A stretch of DNA of 64,000 nt from Cryptomeria japonica (GCF_030272615.1 NC_081406.1:185541770-185605769), one strand, 5' to 3'. Shown: positions 33,861-46,171, counted from the first letter of the stretch. Numbers and translations are program-made. The notes: generated from the letters alone by a model not told the origin.

Positions 33861-34309
33861 TCAAAAAACTAAAAAACTTCATCTTCACTCTATTTTCCTC
33901 CAAACTTCACAAAATCCTCCGCAATTTCATTTTCCACATTTTCTTCCTTGGGGACCTTATCCAAAATTCTACTTTTTGAAGCTCGAAAGCCCACATTTCT
34001 CTATTTTTAGGGTTTGCCATAACTTCTTCTAGTTTTATCCAATCACCTCCAAATTTTGCCATATTGTCTATCTCCAATTTTTGCTTCTTTGTCCCTCTTG
34101 GACAAATTTTTCCATTCCTTCACCTCTCCTCCAAAATCCCCATTTTATGCTTGCTTATCCCTTGGAAAGTGGTAAAATCCTAGTCAAACCGCATTTAGCC
34201 ATCAAAGTTTCCTCCAAATCCACATTTTTCATTAGTAGAAAAAATTTTATTCTTTTTTTTCTACTCATTCCCAAAAAATAATTTATTTTTTTTGTCATTC
34301 TTTTGTCTT

Positions 34310-34600
34310 TTGCAGGACGCTTGTTGAAGACTTCATTTTCAAACTACTAATCCACTTTTTTGTAGGTTGCCTAAGGCAATCCGGCCAAACATTGTGTTTT
34401 TCTTAATCTTTTTATTCTAGGCACCTAGATCTTAATTAGGGGTAAAAGAACTCTTGCTTTTTGTGTTTGAGGAAAGTGTAGAGGTAGGAGAGTATGCTAT
34501 TATTTGCATAGACAATTAGAAATTTTGACCCTCGAACCTTTTCTTGTTTGATTGCATGCTTACCCTTAGTGGGCTTGCCCTCCCAACTTGCTCTTTGAGA
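34310..34600 (+). other. Leader block shared by elements A and B
   Basis: Contains GGACGCTTGTTGAAGA, TTTTTTGTAGGTTGCCTAAG, TTCTAGGCACCTAG, GAGGTAGGAGAGTATGCT, AGACAATTAGAAATTTTGAC and GGGCTTGCCCTCCC. The same words, in the same order, stand at 47712-47975 and 48060-48370 of gypsy B. The three TTTG/CTAG or GTAG steps look like intron acceptors. Possible packaging or splicing signals. Confidence 0.7.
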
Positions 34601-35400
34601 AGGTAAGAGGGAAACAACCCAAGTGAGTACACCCGGACTTGGGGTTCCCAACTCACTATAATAATTAGGCCATTGATTACGAAAGGGTCAATGGTTGGGG
34701 CTATATGAGAGTTCACTCTCACATTGGGTGCTTAGTAGGATCCTAAAGATCTCAATCACGCTTGCGTGACTACTAAGTTCTTGGTGCTTTGTTGGGCTAT
34801 AGGCCTCAATTGCACTTGTGCAACTACAAAGGGTAGCTCCTAATGGGAAGCCATACTACGCACCTTGTGCATAGTAGCCACAAACCTTCTAGTCATTGGT
34901 GCAGGAGGTTGGACCTCCGAATGTGCCCATAATTTTATGGCCCTTAGTAGAGACACAAAGTTCGTCATGAGGATTTTTCATGGGAATTTATGCTCGGCTA
35001 CCCCAAAGAAGTGAGTGTCATGGATGGGAGCCAGTGGGGTAAAGCATCTAAGTGTCTGCTCTAGGTAAGCATAGCTAGAAAACCAATTGGAATCCATTGA
35101 CTATTTTCTTTTCTCATCATAGGATATGTTGTGAAGGAGAATGAGTGTCTTTTGAGTCTAACTTCTTTTGACCATTGTGTTTTCTTTACTTGACATCTCT
35201 TGCCATGTCCATCCCCCACAACCAATCAATCATCCCTCTTTCCAAATTACATCTTATCATCAAATGTTTAATCCATTTCTATCTATCCAAGAAATTCTCC
35301 AATCCCCAATCCACTTTCATCCATTCAAGAAATCATCCTTCCTCAACTAATATTCCTTCTTCCTCTAGTCCAATCAAATATCCAAAATTCCAATCAATCA
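34600..35400 (+). other. Leader of element A, remainder
   Basis: Non-coding; continues the shared leader with weaker similarity to B (48370-48840). Short direct words CACGCTTGCGTGACTAC, GCACTTGTGCAACTAC and CGCACCTTGTGCATAGTAG recur around 34755-34880. Confidence 0.4.
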
Positions 35401-35780
35401 AATCCATCCATCTTCCTAATCTGGTTATCCAATCCAGCCAATCAACGAATCTAATCTAATCTAATCCAAATCCAATCAAATCAAATCAAATCAAATCCAG
35501 TCCAATCCAATCCAATCCAATCAATCCAATCCATTCAATCAATTAACCAATCCAATCAAATAAAGTCCTAATCCAAGGACCAATCAAATCAAGTCCTACT
35601 CCAAGGGCCAATCCAATCAAGTCCTAATCCAAGGACCAATCCAATCCAAATCCAATCAAACCAAGTCCTAATCAAAGGACCAATCCAATCTAACCAAGTC
35701 CTAATCCAAGGACCAATCCAATCAAACCAATTCCAATCCAAATCAAATCTAATCAATCATCATTCCAAGCCAAATCCTAA
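35400..35780. repeat. Low-complexity CCAAT/CAAATC repeat
   Basis: Starts as short TCCAATCAAA-type repeats and passes into four to five copies of a roughly 40-base unit with AGTCCTAATCCAAGGACCAA. A locally expanded minisatellite. Confidence 0.85.
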
Positions 35781-35866
35781 TCCTCATTTTCATTTAACAT
35801 CATCTTCATAATCATTCCCCTCCAAAACATATTCATCCACTTCCAATATAATCCTTCACTCTCAAC

Positions 35867-37831
35867 ATGACTACCCAAAATTTCAAATCTTGGTATGAGA
35901 AGATGCTCATGAAATTCATGAACCTACCTACCAAGTTAATCCCATAATCTCCCACTCGCCTATCATACCTTCATCCATCCCATCTCAACACATTATACTC
36001 CATCCCAAACTATACTATATCTCTTATCCTTCCTCTACCTTCGACAAGGGAAATCCATCTTATTCCCCATCCATATCTCCATATTACCCCTCACCCACAT
36101 ACTTCTCTAATCCAATATGTATACCTCCATCTTCCCCCACATCTACATCCCAATCCCCATCCTTCTATAATTCATTCATTACCTCTACTCCCCATCCTAA
36201 TCCTTTACTCCATAGTCCTCCGATTATTAATCCTAATTCCCCAATTCATTATCTTAATCCTCCATCCAATTCAAATCCCAATCCTAATCTTCCATCCAAT
36301 CACAATCCTAATCTTCCATCTAATCCTATTCCTCCAAAATCAATATTCTCCACATGCTCCAAATCCAACATCCATAATCTTATCCAATAAATGCTAGCAA
36401 AGGAGATAAAACCCTCACCTCAAAGAAAAGTGGCCAAGTCTCCTGAAGTCCTCCATCCACCCCAATCACCTCCAATTCAAAACAAATCCCAATCCTCCAT
36501 ACTTCATGATACCATCATTCCTCAATCCACCCAAGTTGAAGATTCCATACCTTCCTCCATTACACAATTCCCACAACTCCAAAGCATGCTAGCATAGAAA
36601 TATCTCCATCTCATGATGCATCTCCCTCCACTCTATTTGATGATCCCATCCCCTCCACTTCCTCTCATGATCATATTATTCCTCTATCATCACATGAACC
36701 TCTTCCATCTCATGATCCAATCACACCTCCCACTCTATCTCATGATACCCTCCCTAGTCAAGATCAAAGTATCTCTTCATCTCCATGTCATGATCCCAAT
36801 CCATCTAAAGATCCTAATATTCCTTCCACATCTCATCCCCCTCAAAATGGACTCACATCTTATTTCCAAAATAATAAGGGTCCTCAAGATAATGCTCAAG
36901 ATGTTGGTACATCCTCTATTCCTCCTAAATCCAAATTTCCCTCATACAAATCAAAATCCTATTATCCCTCATCTTCCGCGTCCATTTTGGGACCCTATGT
37001 TCCAAAGTTAAACCCTTCACTCCTTCCATCCATTTTGGGCCCCTATGTTCTGATGCTCAATCCTCCATCCACCACCCCATCACCTCAAATAATCCCTAAG
37101 AAATATCAACAAAGGAACACATCCTTGGATGCCTCCCAACACTCTCTTTCCACCATCCCATCCATAAAATCCATCAATCCTTCATCCTCATGCACCCATC
37201 CCATTGCTATTGGAAGCAATTTGGATGCCCAAAATAAAAAGAATAAAGCCCAAAATCCACAAAAATCAAAGGATCAACATGTCCCCTCAAAAAGACATTC
37301 TCAAAAGAAAAATATGATCCGAAAGAAAGAAAAATCAAAAAGGCCACAAAGGCCCCAAAAGAAAAAATCAAAAACTATGTGGATTCCCAAAGAAGAAATG
37401 CATCCCAAAGAAAAATCAAAATTGGCATCCAAACTTTCTAATCCAAAATCTCCATCCATTCATAAGTCCTCCAATTCTGCATCTAATACTCCTCCATCTT
37501 CAAAATCCATTTTGGGTCCTTATGTCCCAAAATCCACCATTCCAACTCCTCCTTCTATTTTGGGTCCTCATTTTCTAAAATCCACACTTTATCCCCCATC
37601 CAATTCAAATCACTCTCCTCCACTACTTCAACACCCTTCAAGGTGTTTGCCAATGTTGATCTTACACAATTTTTTCAAAACCCCATCCATTATCCACCAT
37701 CCATTTTTTACAATCCCATTCCATTAGTCCAATCCTTTCAAGATCCTTATCTTCCATCCCCTATCCATGTCATCTCCCCAATTATTGTTACCAACACCTA
37801 TGAGCATACCTCTAGTTCAAAGAAATACTAA
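35867..37831 (+). pseudogene. Ser/Pro-rich frame of element A (gag-position protein of unknown type)
   Basis: A possible start is at 35867 (MTTQNFKSWYEKMLMKFMN). The longest continuous part runs from before 36570 to 37727 in one frame. It is rich in Ser, Pro, His and Asp (SHD repeats near 36610-36770) with a Lys-rich middle (KKNMIRKKEKSKRPQRPQKK). The peptide ILGPYVPK or a close variant recurs four times. A frame change near 37640 gives NVDLTQFFQNPIHYPPS to the end. Composition reflects the CT-rich DNA. I do not recognise the family; it stands where gag would be. Confidence 0.35.
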
Positions 37832-39700
37832 GGGATACCATCTATGGAACTAGATGCTTGAGTCCTCCCTTCCTCCTTCATGCATCCACTATCTTCCATA
37901 TCCACTCATCCTCATCCTTATCCATCCAAACTATTCCAAAAATTAAAAAAAATAAAATACAAACAAATAAAAATAAAAAATCAAAACTAAAAAAGTAAAG
38001 AAAAATCATTTCCTCCAATGGTGAAAACCACTTCTTGTGGCGCCTTGGGTAAGTACCATGATGAAAACTTGGAAAACAAGCATCATGTGTAATCCCCTCA
38101 TCCCCTTGTAATCTACACTTGGGGGAAAGCTTCATCCACTCAATCCTCCCATCCATCTACATCATATCTAAGTCCATTCTCCTTTCCTATCTTTGATCTT
38201 GACTATCCTATCCATATCCTCCATCTCATATCCCTCATCCTATCAAAATAAATAATTCATTCCTATCTTTCATCTTGATCATATAAGAGGCAAAATAATG
38301 TATATGCATGCATGCTTTGGAGCATTCAAGCCTTGAATTCACTACCATCCATATCCATTACATATTATCCTTCAAACTCATACATATTTATCCACCATCC
38401 TCACATCCTTAATTCCACTACCTCTAGTGTGGGGCATTATACACCTTTGTAGCATAGTCCTGGGGTCTCGATCACCCTACCCTCCAGTCCTCCATATCCT
38501 ATACATATCCATCAATCTATGTCCTATCCAAACAATAACTCCCTCCTTCCATTCATCCATCCTCATACCAATCTTTGGTTCTCCCTTGTCATTGGTTCCA
38601 TTCAATCAAATCCTATCCACCAATCCACCCCATCCTATCCAATTTCTAATCCAATCCTATCTTATCCAATCATATTCTCCATCTCTTCCAATTCAATCAA
38701 CAATCCCATCTCCAATCCAATCCTATTCAATCATCCATCCCCCTTTTCATCCTATCTAATCATTTATCCTTCTTCTAATCCTATCCAATCCATTAAACTG
38801 AGATTTCCCCATCTACCTAAGCTCACACTGACTTGTGCCTAATCCAAGCACCCATCCATACTTTTCTAATCAAATCCAAGTGGCAATCCTCTCATCTGTA
38901 GATCTTACACACACAACTTGTCTTTTGTCATCCATCAATCAATCCATCAACTGCCAATCAAGATGGCTCCTTCCCTAGTCCGACAACTTATCTAGATCCA
39001 TATCCTACTCTTGGCAAGAGATATCAGTTGTTTAGGTGCATGTTGTTTGCATGCTTGAGCTTTTCACTTTGTTTTCATGTTGTGTTGCATGACTATACTT
39101 GTTCAGGACTACCTCAATCATCCTATATCTTGGTATGTCTTAGATCGTGTATAATGGGGCATAGTTTTCATGGCATGGTGTGTTTGAAGGTCTTCCTTGT
39201 ACAAACCAACAACCCTGCATTAGTGTTTATCAACACTTGCATGATTGTGTGCAAGGAATTCCTATTCGACTGAGTGTTAGTCCACGCCTTGGATCTTCAT
39301 ATCATCCTAGTTTTTATAATTAGTGATGTAGACTATCCAGGAAAATATCAAATCTAGGTTTTCTCTTTATACTTGCTCAACAAGATCCAATCCATTTATC
39401 ATTTCTTTGTCTCATTTCATTCACAATGATCCAACTCATCCTACTTCCCTCTTTCATTATCTTCATCCTTTCATAACTTATTCTTCTAATTCCTTTCAAG
39501 AGCACACCCGTGTTCTTCAAACCTACATGTCCTCTCGAGGGGGCATACCACTACTTCCTCGTCATCCTTCCTCGTCATCATTCTTCCCCATGTCATGACT
39601 AGGGCATCGTGCTACTAGTCCTTATCCTTTTCTTCATCTCATGACTGGGGCATCATGCTACTAGTCCTTATCCTTTTATTCCACTATGTTTTATTTTTCT
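37832..39700 (+). other. 3' untranslated part of element A
   Basis: CT-rich, with TCCAATC runs (38570-38790), no domains. A GGTGAAAACCACTTCTTGTGG block near 38019 resembles the GGTGAAAACCAC block of gypsy B at 63871, again pointing to a common ancestor. Confidence 0.4.
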
Positions 39701-39745
39701 TTGATATAACATCATTTCACGATGCTATATCAAAGAGGGGTAAAA
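39701..39745 (+). other. Hairpin and polypurine tract of element A
   Basis: TTGATATAACATC (39701-39713) pairs with GATGCTATATCAA (39721-39733) with one G-U/A mismatch and a 7-base loop, directly before the tract AAAGAGGGGTAAAA (39732-39745) and the LTR start. Confidence 0.75.
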
Positions 39746-40715
39746 TGTAGACACCTAAAATTAATTAAATCAATATTTAATTAATTTAAGCCTATCAACA
39801 TAATTGATTAATTTAATTGTGTTATCCTTATTCCTCTCAGAATCAATTAAAACTAATTTAATTAATCCTATCAATAATTGTCCAATAATTAATTTATAAA
39901 ATAATTAATTATTCCCCTATTCCTCTAAAAGTCCCCTCCAATAATAATTTCCTCTAAACCCACTCAGTTAATTAATTTTAATTAATTAACCTAGTCATGT
40001 GATTCCTACAAATCACTTTTCCTAATCCCACTCAACCTAATTAATCCTTCTAGAATCCTCATAATCATGATTATCATTATCCCTCAATTTTTAACTCCCA
40101 CTCATGTCACATCAACATTGAGTCTCTCAAAGAAATTCAAATTTCTTTGAATCCCTCAATGCATCCTTATTTTGGATTTTCTAATTCCTCGAGTTTGAAA
40201 TTCAAATTTCTCCCCCCTTTTTCCAAAGGAATTTTATATTCCTATTTATTTTCCCAAGGCACCCTTGATCCATGCCTTCTATCTCAAATCAATCTCAACC
40301 CTTCATAATCAAATCAATCTTGGACCTGCATTGGCCTTCTCCAATCTATAAATTGGAGCCTATTCTCCTTGCAAATCATCCACTTCTCATGCATTGTCAT
40401 GTTGCCTATTTCTTCTCTCATCCTCTTCTAATCCTCTCTCAAATCTATCAAATTCATAATCAATCACTCAAATCAAATCTTATAAAATCAATCAATCTAT
40501 CTTGTTGAGCACAAATGAGATGAATCCACATCCAAATCAATCAAAGGAGCACATCAAGTGGAGCATCATCAAAGGGCACCTTCACTTCATCAAGCTCAAT
40601 GCGAAGGAGAAGGTAAAATAGGAAGGTAAAATGATCTCTTGATGTTTTAGCATTTTCATGTTTATTTCATTGTGTTTTTGATCATTTGACCTTCTAATCC
40701 ATTATCCCCTCTTCC
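39746..40715 (+). repeat. 3' LTR of element A
   Basis: Starts TGTAGACACC directly after the polypurine tract. It matches the 5' LTR up to CTTGTTGAGCACAA near 40513, then differs. The TATA box is at 40347-40353. The end is set by the GTACC at 40716 and is uncertain, because the sequence there (CTCTTCC) lacks the usual CA. Confidence 0.65.
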
Positions 40716-42690
40716 GTACCATTATTTGTAATGCAGATATATGTGCCTACAGTTAATGTGAAGGCACCCTGATCTGAATTTATTGTTGACCTAGCTGATG
40801 TTGTGGTGGATCCTAACCAGGGGCATCTATCCTACCTATAGTCTACATAAGAGGTCTCCCAAATCTCCTCCTCCGAACCACCCTAGCCTCCCACCAACTC
40901 GATTGAGCCTTCTATCCTCTCTATTGGACAGAGCTACTAGCACCATCTCTGCCATCCCCTCCATACTCACCATCCCCACCATCTCCTCCACCATCCCTAC
41001 CATCTCCCCCATCATCTCCATTTATCCTCCTTCTAGGGCCCATCCATTGTGGTCTATCCTCCTCATCATAAAATGGAGGGAGTGGCTCTTAAGGACAGGA
41101 TGGCCTCACAATTGCATGCATCATGAAATTATGGGAGTACTCTGTAGTCATGTGGGATTCACTTACTAAACATGGGTTATAGTATATGCGTTCATGGCAT
41201 ACTAAATAATCCCCCTAATTTCAGAAAATATTTCCTTAAACTCTTTTCTTGTCACCCCCTCCCAATACATATCCCGAATTAAAATCCCCCTATTTTCACC
41301 AAATATTGTATTTATTCATAGGTAGAATTAAAAACCCACCTATTTTTACTGATAGGTAATATATTGCAGCATCATTTTTGGGATATTAAATCCCCCAATA
41401 TGAATGCACATGATATAATATTGCCTAGCTAGTGAAGCCCCCATGTCTGTAGTCATCCCCCCATTTGTAGTACTTGGTAAATATCCCACATCTGAGCTCC
41501 AAGTGAAAAATAATCGGTACATTCTACCTCATAGGATATTGCAAGCCCCCAATCTGGCACATCTTATTGTCTCTATGCATATAATGTAGCACCATGTGGG
41601 AATCCTTGAACCCGATCATACTATCGAAACACTTTGGTATGGATAAATTACTCAATAAAAAATGGTGTCTCCCCAATCAGATAACAATAAGTGAAGACAT
41701 ATGGCATCTCAAGAGTATCCTCGGGCCAAGGCTTGGAATTCAGATAGAGTCACCATAATACTGAGTCCAAATCATCTAGAACCTATCTCCAGTACTCTAG
41801 TTTTCCTAGCTTACATTGAACAACAACACCTATATATGAAAAGATGTAGGGTCTCTCAACTAGTTGATCCTTCACCCAATGGATGAGTGACAACTATATA
41901 CTTCCACGACCATATCTAGAGTAGTGTCACTCCAATTGATAGACTCATAGTGCGAAGGTACACCACCTGATGTAAATCATGATATAAATGTGCTAAGATG
42001 CAAGTTCCCTATGCATATCGAGTACCCTATGTGATCATTCTCTCAAGCACTCATCCTCAACCAATTAATAGTCCCTTCAACCTATGGTTGGGACATAGAA
42101 AACCTTCAACAAATCCAGCTAGAACATAAGGTAATGGCTCACACTGATCAAGCATATCCTACCAAGTGATGTCATAACCATAGATCTTGTCATCTCAAAA
42201 TATCCCTCTGAGCGTTTCGGTATGTCCATGCTCTGTCACATCATACATCACTAGATCTCCAATCACAAGAATCCACTGGTGGGTAGGTGAAAGGTGTTAT
42301 GTTCATTGTGCCACCTCTTAGCTAACATAGTCAATAAACACCTATTAATCCTATACTAGGTCATCTCTAGCCAAGAAGATAATCTACATGCACCAATAAC
42401 ATCAAGATCCACCTGCACCAAATGGGGTATCTACTGCCAAGTCTTTGAGTGTCACTCCCAAGACTATAGTACTCCTAGATCCAACTATAATCATGACATA
42501 TCATAGTGTCAACATTCAATCAATCAAATTATCTATCGATTCAATTAGCTTGAGTGAGATTTCAATCAATCTCGTTGAGCACCTATCATTGACTATCATT
42601 AATCATGAGGTCAATTATCATCTATCCTATCGAATATCAACATAACGAAAGTTGAAAATGATCAAAAAATCTAAAAAATGATGATGATAA
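40716..42690. other. Unassigned interior of element D
   Basis: Mixed composition. A run of CACCATC/CCACCAT repeats is at 40950-41020. No domain can be named on either strand. The minus strand has long stretches with few stops that may be an old coding region, but I cannot identify it. Confidence 0.3.
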
Positions 42691-43085
42691 ATTAAACTTT
42701 TAACTTTCTAGTGTAGATGCACTAAACTATGCAGTCTATGCGCTAAAATGATCAATGCACTAATTTATTTGGTAGATGTGCTAACAAAATGCATGTATGC
42801 GATAAAATATTGTATGCGCTAGAATATCAAACCTATGCGGTATAAAAATAACTCTATGCACTAAAACATCGATTGTGCTACAAAAACTATCCTATGCACT
42901 ATAATATCTAACCTATGCAGAAAAATAATCATTGTGCTAGAGAATTTGTCCTATGTGCTAGAAAAAAACACCTATGTGTGAAAACAAAAACCCTAGCTCC
43001 TATGTGCTAAAACATGGTTCCTAAGTGCTAAAAACCTACCTTGTTCGCTAAAACAGACAAAAAGGTGCTAAAAATGAGCAAAAAT
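42690..43085. repeat. Degenerate array of CTATGCGCTAAAA motifs
   Basis: Words such as CTATGCGCTAAAA, TGTATGCGCTAGAA, CTATGCACTAAAA, CTATGTGCTAGAA and AAGTGCTAAAAA recur about every 25-35 bases for 400 bases. It resembles in style, not in motif, the arrays in elements A and B. Confidence 0.75.
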
Positions 43086-43586
43086 GTATGAAATTTTTTT
43101 AAAATTAATAACAAGGGAGGTTATCAAAGTATATATCGATGAGCCATGTGCTGGAGGTTGCAAAAATCACTGAACTCACTCAAATCTGTGCTGGTGGTAG
43201 GGGATCACCATTTTTCTTCTAAGCTAACTAGTGGGATCACAATTAACAAATGAACTCCAAATGGTAAAATTTTTTAAATTTTACCCTATTAAAGGATGGA
43301 AAGAGGGGTAATTAAGTGAGATTTTATTTTGTACTAGCCATATTCATTTGTATGTTCAACATCATTCCTTGTTTTTTATAGAGAGATGAATCATTCAAAA
43401 AATCCTAAAAATTTAAAAATTCTTCGATTCATCTCATGAGGGGGCATGCACACATTATTAAAATATGATCAAGGTCTAGGGAAAAATCAAAATTTTTATC
43501 AGTATCTGGGGCATCGTTTGTGGCATGAAGCAAATTTTTCTTTGAATCAACGTTTCGCAAACCCATTGCTTCAAAGAGGGGAAAAA
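43086..43586. other. 3' non-coding part and polypurine tract of element D
   Basis: No domains. It ends in CAAAGAGGGGAAAAAG at 43572-43587, the same type of tract as in element A, directly before an LTR-like sequence. Confidence 0.45.
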
Positions 43587-44667
43587 GGTATACACTAAAT
43601 ATTGGCCTCGAGAGAATTAATTCAATACGAGTTATTTAATTAATAGATCCTTAATTCTTCTACTTATAAATAAATTGAATATAGTTCATTTTATAAATAA
43701 ACCATTTTCTTCATTTTCATAATTAAATGAGCAAATTTAATTATTCCCTCCCACTTAATTTGAATTTCTAAATTCAAATTTGATCACACGCCTCCTAACT
43801 TCTAACCACCTAACTAACCCTCCCCTAACCCAACCCACCATCTAACCTTAGATTGAACCATCCCTATCCCTTCAAACTACCCCTATCCTAACCTCCTATG
43901 TAGTGTCTCTCCCCTCATAAAGACACATGGCCTCATTGCCACATGTCATCCATCTCCATGCTACTTGCCCTCTTGTAGGAATCATGTAGCATTTGTTGGA
44001 GATTCCCTTTCCACTTTTCCTTCCAAAAATGACAAGTGTCATATCTTCCCAATCCCATCCTAACTTCTTCATCTCTCACTATCTATCTCTCCAGCTTGAA
44101 TCTAGACAATTGAATCCTAGCACCCAGACTCATACCTTGGAAAAGCTATAAATACCCCCTCTTTTCATTCATGAAAGGATCTTCTTTATCTTGAATTTTG
44201 AGCTTAGCATACAAATTTAGCATAGTAGCATCCATAATTCTTGCATTTAGAATAGAAATCATGTTCATAACATAGCAATCATGTTCATAGCTTACAAATC
44301 ATGTTAGTCTAGAATCGTGATCAATCATCTTATCTTCATTTAGATCATAGGATCATAGTATACCATACTTGTTTTTCAAGTTGTCATCATGGAGGTCCAT
44401 GTTGCTCAAAGCTAATTGATAGACCAACAAGATCCTTGGAGATAGAGAACAATAAGATGACATTGGGGAGTGCTCTTTTACTTTACTTTTTGATTTATTC
44501 CCTAATATAATGTTTCATTAGTGTGTTGGGTATTTTAATTGACTGATTCACAATCCTAGCATACACTTACTATGATTCATGTCAAATTTGTGGAGTTGAT
44601 TCTTGGAGCATAATTCCTAACTAGATTCTTGTCTTGTATATGAATACTCTGAATAGAGCTATAAACA
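43587..44667 (+). repeat. Probable 3' LTR of element D
   Basis: Begins GGTATACACTAAATATTGG after the polypurine tract and carries a strong TATA box, CTATAAATACCCCC, at 44146-44159, with TTCATTCATGAAAGG behind it. The right end is taken where the pseudogene frame begins. The partner LTR was not identified in the window. Confidence 0.5.
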
Positions 44668-44669
44668 TA

Positions 44670-46171
44670 CCCTGACTATGCCAATATATTGGTCGAACGA
44701 TTTCACGAAGCTGTTTGTGGTTTAAAGATGAGGCCTTCAATGAATTTTAGGTATTAATCTATCTTGATGCATATTTTGTTGTATAAAGGTCTCAAGGTTT
44801 AGCAATTTGACCTTAAAGTTGCACAAGTTTTGAGAGATGGATCACTCTCTATCCAAGAATGGACTTATGTTTGGGATATGAATTTGAAAGAGTCTAGCTA
44901 TCTTGCTTTTGAAAATGATTTTATTAGGAAATTGTTAAGTATCCTTTAGGGGGAGGTGAGATGTGGTTTGAGTAAGGAGGTAAGGGAATTCCTAAGGCCT
45001 AAGGACCTTGTGCCCACATTAGGGATTAACCATAATTGGAGATCATGGTTCTACTTTAAAGATCATACAATTATCAGGATTTTTTGTAGCCATGTCACCC
45101 CTAGGCTCCTCCCTATAACAATGCCAGACAAATTTACTTTTCTATAAATAATGAATTAGTTATATAAACCAAAGAAGTCCTTAATTGGGGGAGCTCATAA
45201 GGAGGGTTCACTTATCCCATTTTAGGTCATTGTGGGAATATATCATTTTACAAATAGAAAATCTTATGAAATTTTGGATGCTATGTTTAATAAATACAAT
45301 CTCCCCTAGGCCAAATGTAGATATTATGACTCTAAATGGTTTGTCCATGGACTTGGGAAAGCAATGACCCAAATAAATCAATGGGATGATGAGGAAGATC
45401 TCATAATAAATGCTACTAATTACAATGAGGTGTTGAAGATCAAAGAGAGATGGTACAAGATACAGTATGAGAAAAATAAGAAAAGAAGAGCTAGTAGATC
45501 ATATTGCCCTACATGGGAGCAACTAGATTGATACTAGAAGCAAGGATGAGAAGAATTTGTCAATGCATATATACATGTCAATTGGATTCCTTTGCCTCAT
45601 CAAAGGCCTATGGTGGTAAGGCTCCAAGTCTAATAAGTGGAAGAGGAGGAACCCAATTCGCTTCAATCTATTGGTTCTCCAATTGGCCCTGCTTCCCCTT
45701 CACCATCTCCTCCACCTAGTTTTAATGATTCACCATCCATTCCTCCCACTATTGATACATCATAGCCACCATCCCAAGAGCCCCTTCCACCACCAAATTT
45801 ACTTGTTGAGGCTACCGTGAAGATTCCTATGGTTGCATCCTCTTTGTCAAGTGGACAACCCCATTAAAATCCAAAAAGTCCTAGGGCTATAACTCCTCTA
45901 CGTACTTTGTCTCCTTGTAGAGACATTCCTTTCTAGACCTATGAAGGTTTTGAATTCCAAGGTGAGGCACCTATGCCCCCACACAGATTTGACACCAAAC
46001 TGCATGTGAGGATAAAGGACCCCTCTCAAGAATGACCCCTTGATGCATTCAAATTACAACGAGACCTCATTGAGGACATAAGGTTTAATGCATGTGAGGA
46101 ATTAATGAGTGATGATGATTTCATTCATATAAGGGAGTTTCAACAATTTATGTTAAGGATTATTATGGATG
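44670..46171 (+). pseudogene. Nonsense-riddled but unshifted protein pseudogene, family unnamed
   Basis: A single reading frame can be followed for 1.5 kb with no frameshift although about 15 stop codons interrupt it. Readable blocks are YANILVERFHEAVCGLKMRP, FENDFIRKLLS, GLSKEVREFLRPKDLVPTLG, NHNWRSWFYFKDHTIIRIF, RLLPITMPDKFTFL, WFVHGLGKAM, EVLKIKERWYKIQYEKNKKR, SYCPTWEQLD, a Pro/Ser-rich linker, and FDTKLHVRIKDPSQE. Stops stand where Gln, Arg (CGA) or Trp would fit, as in PHQNP and QERPLD, so C-to-T decay is likely. I recall similar uncharacterised gymnosperm proteins but cannot name the family. Gypsy B cuts it at 46171. Confidence 0.6.

Larger units (their letters stand above)
32298..40715 (+). 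mobile_element. Non-coding (LARD-like) LTR element A
   Basis: Two related LTRs (32298-33304 and 39746 to about 40715) flank a 6.4-kb interior with a PBS-like site, a conserved leader, low-complexity pyrimidine-rich DNA and a polypurine tract. No reverse transcriptase, RNase H, integrase or protease could be found, only a Ser/Pro-rich frame. GTACC occurs just outside both ends (32293-32297 and 40716-40720) and may be the target duplication. The leader matches that of gypsy B, so A is probably a non-autonomous relative moved by a Tat-like element. Confidence 0.75.

Noticed and set aside
35400-35780. CRISPR-like regular repeat
   Set aside because: The units are contiguous minisatellite repeats without unique spacers, and the genome is plant.
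36613-37011. 132-codon frame rich in Met, Leu, Pro and His
   Set aside because: Out-of-frame reading of the Ser/Pro/His-rich frame of element A; composition follows the CT-rich DNA.
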